Positions 52,301-61,610 of a DNA stretch of 64,000 bases are shown here, piece by piece. Every line of letters begins with the position of its first letter. Positions within the stretch are counted from its first letter, which is position 1. The translations under genes and the position numbers were made by a program. Source of the stretch: Neocallimastix lanati (nom. inval.) (lineage: Eukaryota > Neocallimastigomycota > Neocallimastigomycetes > Neocallimastigales > Neocallimastigaceae). The stretch is from contig JACVTC010000218.1 of assembly GCA_016946835.1 (NCBI GenBank), positions 89,001 to 153,000 on the forward strand, written 5' to 3'. The notes under the pieces were generated by a model. It saw only the letters and a list, made by a program, of their open reading frames with translations. It searched no databases and was not told the DNA's origin.

Positions 52301-53434
52301 AATGAAAAGTTTACTGTTATTGATGGTGAAGACTACTTTATCGACAACGGAAATTATAAGAAATTAATAACAGATGAAAATGAAAAATTTAAATTAATAT
52401 TGAAAGCTCATAATATTGGCCACGAAGGATATTTTAAAACTTATCAAAGACTCAAGAAAAATTTCTACTGGAACAACATGATTAAAGACATCAGAAGAAT
52501 TGTTAGTAATTGCGAAAAATGCTAATTAAACCGTCCTCAACCATATCCAGAACCAACTGAGAACTATCCAACAAAAGTAGAAGGTCCATTCGTACACTTA
52601 GGATTAGATATTATAAGACCTTTGCCAAAAACAAGAAATAATAATCAATATATTATTGTTACAGTTGATTTTTTCACTAAATGGGTTGAAGCAGAACCCA
52701 CTGAGAATATAACTTCCTATGATGTAATTAAATTTTTAATTAACGTTTTTGCTAGACATGGTGCTCCCCAAGTTATTACTACTGATAATGGAGTCCAGTT
52801 CACCTCCGACATGACAAAAATCTTTCTTGACCTTTATGATATTTATGTAAAATTCATAGCTACCTATCATCCTGAATCCAATGGTCTCACTGAAAACCGA
52901 AATAAAGAAATTTGAAAATTGCTTCGTTTATTAGGAAAGAAAAATCAAGATTGGGATAAAGTTCTGCCTTCTGCTCTATGGGCTCTTAGAAAAACTAAAA
53001 ATACAACTACAGGTCATTCCAGTTTTGAACTAGTATATGGAAAAGAAGATCAACAGCCCTATGATATAGCCATAAGAACAATTGAAAACGCCGGTAAATC
53101 TTACGACGAAATTCTAATGGAAAAGTTTGTTCGACACTACCAATGGACAATAGAAGCTTGCGAAAATGTAAAGAATGCCAACAAGTATTGGGCAACAAGA
53201 AGAGAAGAACAAATAAGCATGAACAAAGGAAAAGAACTAAAAGTCGGTGATCTAGTCTTAGTTAGAAACTTTAGCCGTATTAAATTAGAACCTTACTATA
53301 ACGGTCCATTCAAAATTTTAAAAATTCAATTCAACACAGCAACCCTAATCGATCAGAAGACTGGAAAGCAACTCAATAGGAATGTTCACTTTAAAAATTT
53401 AGTAAAGTTTAACTCCGCTTACAGAGAAGCTTGA
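49384..53434 (+). pseudogene. Ty3/gypsy pol: protease-RT-RNase H-integrase (broken)
   Basis: A Lys/Glu/Asn-rich linker (to ~50090) leads to a retropepsin-like segment with LLIDSCSNLSIV (Asp at 50359; Cys in place of the usual Gly). RT follows from ~50900, with SSPVV..., FIDYRKVND (51110) and catalytic FIDD (51405-51416). RNase H is at ~51836-52210 (TDAS, TDH, ADALSR). Integrase is at ~52408-53130, with an HHCC finger ending C-EKC at 52522, then LGLD, TTDNG and ENRNKE supplying D, D and E. The C-terminus has KVGDLVLVRN and a GPF motif. Single-base losses in A-runs shift the frame near 51145 and 52181. In-frame stops are at 49399, 50443, 51741, 52523 and 52913; the final TGA is at 53432. Gag and Pol share a frame, so readthrough rather than frameshifting may have joined them. 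Confidence 0.9.
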
Positions 53435-53462
53435 GTCTTCGTCGGGGCATCTTGATAAGAAT

Positions 53463-54264
53463 GTACTAAATAATGCATTCTTAATTAAATTTACGATTTA
53501 TTTCTAATACATTATGTGTACATTATTATCTTTGTACTTTAATAAATTTTTAAATCTAAAGATCAAAAATTAAATCAAAAATTATAATAAACTTTATATT
53601 TTTATATTAAATCTTATATTAATAGCAATATTTTTATATATTTAAAACTTATATTAGCAATATTAATAATAAATCTTATTTTTTTTATTAATAATGAAAA
53701 TTTTTATTAATAATATATTTTTTATATATTGATAATTAAAATTTATATATTATATTTTTAACTTTTATTATAAAATTTTATATCAAAATGTTTTATTTTA
53801 TATTGACAAATATTTTATTTTATTAAAAACCTTTATATTAGAATAGTATATTTATTTTTATTTGAATATTTTAACAGATTGTAATAATAATTATAGCCAA
53901 TTAAATAAATTTTTATTAGTAATATTTTAGATAGATTATTAAAAAAAAAAAAAAAAAAAAAATGTTTTATTAATATTATAAATGTATTTTATTTATATTG
54001 TTATAACTAAATTTTATATAATTGATTATAAAAATCAAATTAAATTTAATAGTTTTTATAAAAAAAAATGTAATAATATAAAATTAGTGGCAAGAACAAC
54101 TTTTATGCCTTGAAAAAAAAGTATAAATAGTTGTAAATTTTGCTATCAATTTTTATAAAATCATCAAATCAATTAATAAAATTAATAAATAAAATAATAA
54201 ATAAATAAATAAAATTTGTGTTTCTTTTACTTTTATTTTTATTTAATTCTCTAAAACCTTAACA
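53463..54264 (+). repeat. 3' LTR of Ty3/gypsy element
   Basis: 802 bp, same TG...CA ends as the 5' LTR. It differs by scattered substitutions, an extra ATTTAATTCTCT near its end and A-run length. The TATA box is at 54122-54130. Confidence 0.93.
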
Positions 54265-56335
54265 TTTTGTAATACAGATGAATGAATAATACTAATTGTG
54301 CTAGAATAATATAAATTATGTTAAAGTTTTGTGATAATTTGGTCTTAACGATTAGGTCAAGCATATTGTTATTAGTAAATTTTATAATTAAGTTTTTATT
54401 TAAAATATAAATTTTATTTAATCTTAATAATATTTTATTACATTATTATTTTATATAAATATTACTATAATTTAAATTGCAATAATCCTACAAAGGATTA
54501 ATCAAAAGATTTAAACATGTATTTATATAAAATAACTAATTATTAAAATATTAATTATTAATATGAATATATAATAGTATTAATATAAATTTGATATTGA
54601 TAATATAAAATAAGATAATAATATAAATATTTAATATAAATAAAATATAAGAAACTAATATTAGCTAAATATTATATTTTCTAATTAAAATATAATATGT
54701 AGAAATTAATTTAATATAACAATCACGTGTTTACATTATTTAATATATATTAATTTCAATATTTTAATAATATTTAGTCCATTAGTTGGCCTAGACTAAT
54801 TCCTAAATATTTTAATAAAGTTAATTTAATAATAATTATTATATTATTATTTATTAATATTGAAATTCAAATAACTGAATTATTGAAATTGAAATTGAAT
54901 TGAAATTCAGTTATTATCTTAACAAATTATTCTAACCTTATAGATTATTCTATTCTATATAGTTGGAACTTTCCAATATTCTTCAAATGTACAATGTAAA
55001 AAATAAATAAAGCTAATGTTTACATTAACTTGATAATTAAATGAATAACTAAATAAAATTTATAATATTAATAAGTGTACATAAAATAATTATTTAAATA
55101 AATTTTCTAATATTATTTAAGTGTATGAATAATTACAATTATAATAAATTTGATAATAATATCTCAATGTATTAATTAATTATAATTTAAATAAATTTAT
55201 AATTATTATCAATAATTATAAAGACTAAGAAATATTAATGTAAAAAGTTTTTGTAGGTGATAAGATTCTTGCTATATCTTTCCTAGTTTGGGTTAAATTG
55301 GTCAGGTCAAGATGTTTTTATTAATTATAACAATTTAATTAAATATTGAAATCTTAATTATAAAACTCTGTGTGTGTTATTTATTATTTAAATTTAAGAT
55401 TTATGTTTTATTAGAACTTTATTTAATATATATTTTAATAATAAAATTAACTAAAATTAATATAAAAAATTATTTATTGTTATAATTAATTCATTAACTT
55501 TATGTTAACAGTTTAGAATTTAATTAATAGTTAAAGGTTAATAATCTTACAAAGAATTCAAAATATAGAATTTTCAAATCCTTTTTATACTAAACTAAAA
55601 TAATAATTAACAATATAATTAATTAATACATTTTAATCATAATATATTCATACATATATTTAAACTATATAAAACATAATGATAAATTAATATTGATAAG
55701 AATCTTTAATAAAATAACTATATAAATTATTCATAAAACAATTTAATAATAAAACTAATTTAATAATCAAATATAAAATAAAATAAAATAAATTAAAATA
55801 TTAAAACTAATTAAAAATTCTCTTTCGGAAATCTTTAGAATGATAAAGAATTCCTTAGAATCTTTTAGAAATAATTGAATAAAATATATAATAATAAAAT
55901 ACATAAAACTTATAAAACTTATTTAAAATATTATAAAACTATTACTAATAACTAATTCTGTATTTTTAATTAATAATAGAAATTAATAATATAATTTCCA
56001 AGTTAAGATTTATCTAATATAAATTTCTTAATTAATAATTTAGGGTCTTAATAAAATAATTAAATTATATTTTTATATTTAAATATTTTTAAAGTCCAAT
56101 ATCTCGTTATTTAGTTGCCCAATAAGGTTGATTTTAACATATATTGTAGTTCTCGTTCGTAGCTTTCCAATGAATATAATTTTAGCGGGAAATCAATGTG
56201 TTATATTTTCATTATTTGTTGAGTTATCTTTGTTTTTCTTCATGTTATTTTTATCAAATTCTTAAGGGTTAAATTAAATTAAATTATCTTTAATAAATAA
56301 GACCAAACCCTTTGGTTTCTAATTCTTTAGTGTTT
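54265..56335. other. AT-rich region without a gene
   Basis: Nothing codes here. Two weakly similar segments occur, near 54330-54520 (GGTCTTAACGATTAGGTCAAG ... CCTACAAAGGATTAATC) and near 55250-55590 (GGTTAAATTGGTCAGGTCAAG ... CTTACAAAGAATTC). A third is on the far side of the MULE near 60850-61050. They may be old, diverged LTR or transposon copies. A less AT-rich patch at 56090-56200 (AATATCTCGTTATTTAGTTG; CGTTCGTAGCTTTCCAATG) is unexplained. Confidence 0.45.
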
Positions 56336-56344
56336 CTAATATTT
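56336..56344. repeat. MULE left target-site duplication (CTAATATTT)
   Basis: CTAATATTT directly precedes the terminal GGG of the element. The same 9 bases follow it at 60710-60718. Confidence 0.9.
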
Positions 56345-56700
56345 GGGAGAGTTGCATTTCCCCAAATTGCATTTCGCCAGGTTGCATTTCGACAAGTAGA
56401 GTATTGATATAAATAAATGAATAAATAAATAAATATTAATTCAAAATATATTTTTTTTAAAATTGTTTTTATGCAATATTAATAATAATTAATTTTATTT
56501 ATTGATTTATTTATTTAATAATTTTCAATTTGGCGAAATGCAACTTGGCGAATTGCAATTTGTCGAAATGCCACATTTTTTTAATACGCCACATGCTTTC
56601 AAAAAAATTGGCTAAATGGGTGTGTCATTTCGAAAATTTTTATTACATAAATTTGTATTTTGTTGTATTGTATTTCGGAAAACATGGCGTATTATAATGT
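56345..56700. repeat. MULE left TIR, split by a ~210-bp foldback insertion
   Basis: The outer part (56345-56390) and an inner part (about 56612-56670, TCATTTCGAAAATTTTTATT) match the right TIR in inverted order. Between them lie ~210 bp absent from the right TIR, whose ends are inverted repeats of each other (ATTGCATTTCGCC.GGTTGCATTTCGAC near 56368-56395; TTGGCGAAATGCAACTTGGCG near 56530-56550). GCATTTCGCC-like motifs occur at least six times. Confidence 0.8.
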
Positions 56701-56959
56701 GATAAATAAATAAATGAATGAATAAATTATAAATGAATAAATAAATTTTTAAATAATAATAAAAATAATTAAGACAAACGTTTATTATGACTAAAAAAAT
56801 TTTTTTTAGAAAATTAAATAAAAATATATATGTATATATATATAATTACTACGTATATAAAATAATTATTATATTTTTTTTATTTTATTTTAAATATTAT
56901 TAATTATTATTAATACATTAATACCTTGTTTATATTATCAACAGAAAATGCAGATTGAA

Positions 56960-57625
56960 TAAAATAAAATATAATAAAATAAAATAAAAAGTAGAATATT
57001 AAATAAGAAAGTACAGATTGAATAAAATAAAATAAAATAAAATAAAAAAAAATATAATAAAATAAAATAAAATAAAATAAAATAAAATAAAATAAAATAA
57101 AATAAAATAAAATAAAATAAAATGAATAGTAGAAACATAAATATAAGTACAGATTGAATAAAATAAAATAAAATAAATAGTTGAAATATAAATATAAATA
57201 TAAAATAAATAAAATAAAATAAAATAAAATAAAATAAAATAAAATAAAATAAAATAAAATAAAATAAAATAAAATAAAATAAAATAAAATAAAATAAAAT
57301 AAAATAAAATAAAATAAAATAAAATAAAATAAAATAAAATAAAATAAAATAAAATAAAATAAAATAAAATAAAATAAAATAAAATAAAATAAAATAAAAT
57401 AAAATAAAATAAAATAAAATAAAATAAAATAAAATAAAATAAAATAAAATAAAATAAAATAAAATAAAATAAAATAAAATAAAATAAAATGAATAGTAGA
57501 AACATAAATATAAGTACCGATTGAATAAAATAAAATAAAATAAATAGTTGAAATATAAATATAAAATAAAATAAAATAAAATAAAATAAAATAAAATAAA
57601 ATAAAATAAAATAAAATAAAAAAAA
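56960..57625. repeat. (TAAAA)n microsatellite inside the MULE
   Basis: Several TAAAA tracts, the longest about 57204-57490, are separated by short unique segments containing ACAGATTGAATAAAA or ATAGTAGAAACATAAATATA. The latter recurs, showing that blocks of microsatellite plus segment were duplicated. Long Phe/Ile/Leu/Tyr frames on the - strand are repeat translations. Confidence 0.93.
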
Positions 57626-58069
57626 TATATAATAAAATAAAATATAATAATTATTTTATATATATAGGAATCTTATATATTTTAATTTTTTTCATTTATT
57701 TTTCTAAAAAAAAAAAAAATTAGTTATAATAACGTTTGTCTTTTAATTATTATATTTTATTATAGTAAATAAAAAAATTTAAATGAAAAGTAAATAATTT
57801 TAATTATTTATAATTCATCTTTTCATAAACGATATATATATATATTAATTTAAATGATATAAGAATTAAAAATTAAAACAATAAGAGTTGAATAATTGAT
57901 CCTATTAAAATAATTAATTATTTGCATAGTAATATTTATAATGTTTGATCAATATGAATCAATTATTATTAAAATATAATAATAACAATTATAATTTTAA
58001 TAAAATAATAAAAATCTTTTATTGAATTTAATATTTTTAATACCATAATTAATTTTGAAAAGTATATTG

Positions 58070-58237
58070 ATATTAATAAAATTTATAATTATATAATATT
58101 GATATTGATATTAATAAAATTTATAATTATATAATATTGATATTGATATTAATAAAATTTATAATTATATAATATTGATATTGATATTAATAAAATTTAT
58201 AATTATATAATATTGATATTGATATTAATAAAATTTT
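58070..58237. repeat. 38-bp tandem repeat, ~4.5 units
   Basis: Units of AAAATTTATAATTATATAAT plus a TATTGATATTGATATT segment repeat with a 38-bp period inside the MULE, just downstream of the transposase remnant. Units look identical. Confidence 0.93.
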
Positions 58238-58461
58238 AACTAGTATCAAATAAATCGGTTTTAGTTATAAATTACTTAATAAAAATAACTAAAAGATAAT
58301 TTCTATTAAGATTATTAAATAAACACAATAGGTAAATAAATTTGTATTTTTCTAGCATTTTTTTAAATTAAGATTATTTAATTATTATTTAAACGATTAT
58401 AAATATAAATTTAAAATAAATAAATTTTTATTTTTCTAGCATTTTTTTAAATTAAGATTAT

Positions 58462-59888
58462 TTATTTTAAATTAATATTTATATCGTTTAAATCAATTAA
58501 ACATTCTTTCCATAATTTAATTAATTCATTTCTGTTGCATCCATTATAAAATAAATTTATTTCCTTACTTTTGTAATTTTCAATTAAAATTTTAATTTCA
58601 TCAGTTGCACTAAATATTTTTTGCTTTTTTTTCCAATTTCCTTTAGTTCTCCTTTGATAATCATTATAAGATAAGTTTTCTTCTTCTTTTAATATATATA
58701 TTAATTTATAAAATAAAGGTTTATTTGGAAATATATTATTTAAGTAGCTATTATAAGATTCTGATGCATTGTTTGTTAAATGCTCTATATTTTCATAATA
58801 ATTCCAATTATTAACATTATACTTAAGTAAATAATTTTTATTAAAATATTCTAAAAATTGCAGAAAATTATTATACTTTTTTTTTTTGACAAATTCTTTT
58901 TATTATAATATAAATATCAAATATATAGTTAGAGTTTATAAACGGTAAGTTCGAAATAGCTTTATAATAAATATATACATCATTATTATTCTTCATTTCA
59001 TGATAACATAATATATTTTTTTGTTTTTCTAATGATCTTTTGTAATGCCAAACACAATATTTAATATTTATATTGGGAAAAACTTTTTTTGCGGCATTAG
59101 ATATACCTTGTTCAAAATCACAATGAAAATTAATTGTAGTAATTAATGTATTACTCCTAAATTTATTTGCATTTTTTTTTATTTCTTTAAATAATGTTTC
59201 ATATGTAGATTATTTTTTATTTTTTAATATAGAAATGGAAGTAGTGTAAAGCATATTAAATTCCCCAACATAAGTTCTTGTTATAAATAACTGATAACTA
59301 AATTTCGGTGCTGCATAAAATGTACCGTCCGCAAATATATTTTTATGATAATTCGAAAATAAATATGCTTGGAATGGTGATTGAAAGATTATTAGATCAG
59401 TATTTTTAAATATCATAAAATTTTCATTTCTTTTAGTTTTATAATATTTTGATTCAATGGGAATATCATCAAAACCTTTTATGTTTTGAGGAAATTGTTT
59501 ATTTATATTTCTTATTATTTGGGATCTAATTGTACTATATTCGGGACATATAAGTCCCATTTCTATTAAATATATGTTTATGTTTTATATCTATAAGAAT
59601 TGAATTTTTCTTAATTTCTTCCTTAATTTTATGCTTTGCTACTGATATAGACACATCAATTTCTTTTTCGAGATGGTTATGTAAACTTTCATATTTTAAA
59701 ACCTCCATTTTATCATTTAAAATAATTAAAGATTTACATTTATTTAAAGTCTTATATTCAGTGCATCTATAAATTTTTGATTTATCTTTCCTTTGAAATG
59801 AAAAATTAAATTTGTGTTTTTTATTAATAATAATTTGTTCATTTCCTCGATTTGTTTCACTTATTTCAATTTCTATATTGTCTTCCAT
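58462..59888 (-). pseudogene. MULE transposase (FLYWCH + MULE domain), broken
   Basis: ATG at 59888 begins MEDNIEIEISETNRG. Residues ~28-72 hold a FLYWCH-type zinc finger (F.FQR..., YRC...KCKS, HNH). A +1 frame change near 59545 leads to the second part: GLICPEYSTIRSQI, then the MULE core FADGTFYAAPKFSYQLFIT (first catalytic Asp). TAA at 59210 interrupts it; the same frame continues with HCDFEQGISNAAKKVFP (second Asp) and C-VWHYKRS. Another frame change in an A-run near 58885 precedes HLTNNASESYNSYLNNIFPNK, a C-terminal MULE hallmark. The stop TAA is at 58462. At least three lesions in ~475 codons make it non-functional, but the key motifs remain readable. It lies inside TIRs with a 9-bp TSD, which independently supports the assignment. 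Confidence 0.88.
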
Positions 59889-60054
59889 TAATAATTAAAA
59901 ATTTTCAATAAAATATTTTAATAAATATACTTTTAAATGCTTTGAAACTTTTTTTTTTTTTAATATTTAAAATAATAAACCTTTTTTTAATTAATTATAT
60001 AATTATTTAAATAATTATTTAATTATTAATTATTTATTATTTCTTTATTTACTA

Positions 60055-60270
60055 TTTTATTTATTTATTTTTATTTTTATTTTTTATTTTTTTGTTTTAT
60101 TTTATTTTTTTTATTTTTTAATGCTTAAAAAATAAATTTTTATTTATTTTTATTTTATTTTTTAATGTTTAAAAAAGAAGTTTTCTTATTTCTTATTTTT
60201 TTTTTTTTTTTATTTTTTGATGCTTAAAAAATAAAATGTTTATTTATTTTTATTTTATTTTTCAATGTTA
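60055..60270. repeat. Degenerate ~55-60-bp repeats, TTTTTAATGCTTAAAAAATAAA type
   Basis: Four diverged units with TTTTTAATG(C/T)TTAAAAAA or TTTTTGATGCTTAAAAAATAA (near 60115, 60162, 60216 and 60260) separated by ATTTT runs. They lie upstream of the transposase start within the MULE. No function is evident. Confidence 0.7.
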
Positions 60271-60299
60271 AATAGAAATACCTAACCTAATTATTATTT

Positions 60300-60709
60300 A
60301 TTGAAGTGTTGTATTTCGCCAAAAGTTGAATTTCGTCTAGTTAAATTTCGCCAAATTCTTGGTGGCTTATAAATTTTCGTCATAAAATATCACCACATTT
60401 ATTATTCACGCCATATTGTGAATATATGGCTTTTTAAAAATTGTAGAAAAAAGCCACAAAATTATGATACAATTAGATATACGCCCCACGTAAGATTACG
60501 TGTTTGAAAATTTTTGAAAATTGTAATTTTATTTATTTAATTAATTAATTATTATTCATTAAATTTTTAATAAAATTAAGTGGCTTAAAATTAAAAATAT
60601 TTAAGCCATACAACAAAATACAAATTTTTGTAATAAAAATTTTCGAAATGCACACTCCCCGGCTAAATGTAATCTGGCGAAATGCAATTTGGCGAAATGC
60701 CCCACACCC
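60300..60709. repeat. MULE right TIR
   Basis: Inverted counterpart of 56345-56700. The outermost bases CACACCC complement the left GGGAGAG-type end. It carries several TTTCGCCA/TGGCGAAA motifs near 60315-60355 and 60670-60700, and an inner match CAAATTTTTGTAATAAAAAT to the left TIR. Confidence 0.85.
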
Positions 60710-60718
60710 CTAATATTT
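60710..60718. repeat. MULE right target-site duplication (CTAATATTT)
   Basis: Same 9 bases as 56336-56344. Confidence 0.9.
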
Positions 60719-61610
60719 ATTTGTATAATTAAAATCGAATTAAAATAATTTTTGTCAATAACTAAATTAAATTTCAATTGATCTAATAGTGAATTTTAAC
60801 TTCAAATCCACTAGTATTCGTGACAATTTGTTAAGTTGTTACTTAGATTAAAGGGTAAACTTGGTTGGAAGCCTTTAATATAATAACCTTAAGGATTTTA
60901 TTTTATTTTATAAATTTATTTATTCAAATTATAAAATATTATTTTATTTTTAATTAACTATATTTTATTTAATATATTTTATTATAAAGTTATCAGATTA
61001 TTAGTAAATAATAATCTTTCAAAGATTTAAAAAAGAATATTTTTTAGTTCTTTTATATTTTTGAAAAACAATATAAAATATTTAATAATATATTTTAATA
61101 AATACTAATTTAAAGATAACAATATAAAATATAATTTTAATATATAAAGTAATAAAATAATATATATATAATATAAGATAATAAAAATATATAAAATAAT
61201 ATAATTAATAAAAAAAACAATTTTTATAAATAATATTCAACTATATTAATTAATAAAAAAAGGGATAATATTAATTAATATGTAATACAATATTAATTAG
61301 GTTATGAACGGTACAAGGATTTAAGGAGTACAAATTATATTTTTAATTAAATTATTATTTTTATAGTATTGAATATAAATTAATTTGTATCAAATCCTTG
61401 ACAACGCTCTCTTCAAGAATTCGCATTCCAGGCGAATTCAGGAATACTAATATTTTTGATATTAGTGTATTCAAAAGAGTACTCAAGAAGTATTTGAAAT
61501 TCACTTGAACATAAATGTTCAATTGGCCATGTGAATTTCAAACTGGTTGGAAAAATAAATTGTGTTGAATACATATTTCTAAAAGAAATTTTTTTTTTTT
61601 TTTTTTTTAA
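60719..61610 (-). other. AT-rich region, probable 3' UTR and LTR of the - strand gypsy element
   Basis: No gene. On the - strand, after the pol stop at 61611, a purine-rich stretch CTTGAAGAGAGCG near 61405-61417 is followed by TTGTCAAGGATTTGATAC. That is the expected order of a polypurine tract and an LTR start (TGT...), so the 3' LTR probably begins near 61402 and runs leftward. Further left, near 60825, the - strand reads TTGTCACGAATACTAGTGG, a similar possible LTR start. No second LTR is in the window to prove either. Confidence 0.4.

Larger units (their letters stand above)
46401..54264 (+). mobile_element. Ty3/gypsy LTR retrotransposon, full length but decayed
   Basis: 7.86 kb with LTRs at 46401-47186 and 53463-54264, both starting TGTACTAAATAATGC and ending CCTTAACA. 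A tRNA-type primer site lies just inside the 5' LTR. The gag with a CCHC knuckle is followed by pol in the order protease, RT, RNase H, integrase, the Ty3/gypsy order. No chromodomain is seen after the integrase. LTRs differ at several substitutions and small indels, so insertion is not very recent. Flanks (ATATCAAA before, TTTTG after) show no convincing target duplication. Coding is broken by three frameshifts and about six or seven in-frame stops, so it cannot move on its own. Confidence 0.95.
56345..60709 (-). mobile_element. Mutator-like element (MULE) with TIRs and 9-bp TSD
   Basis: 4.37 kb. The ends are inverted: GGGAGAGTTGCATTTCCCC at the left against the complement of the right end, GGGTGTGGGGCATTTCGCC. 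Similarity continues inward to about 360-400 bp, and a perfect 9-bp duplication CTAATATTT flanks the element. Both the 9-bp duplication and the long TIRs are typical of Mutator-superfamily transposons. The transposase gene lies on the - strand at 58462-59888 and is broken. The left half is filled with an expanded (TAAAA)n microsatellite, 56960-57625. The element could only move if an intact relative supplied transposase. Confidence 0.92.

Noticed and set aside
49171-52915. Stop-codon reassignment to explain in-frame stops in pol
   Set aside because: TAA, TAG and TGA all occur as interruptions, while intact host genes in the same window end with TAA and TGA. Decay is the simpler explanation.
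56938-57505. Phe/Ile/Leu/Tyr-rich frames on the - strand
   Set aside because: They are translations of the TAAAA microsatellite inside the MULE.
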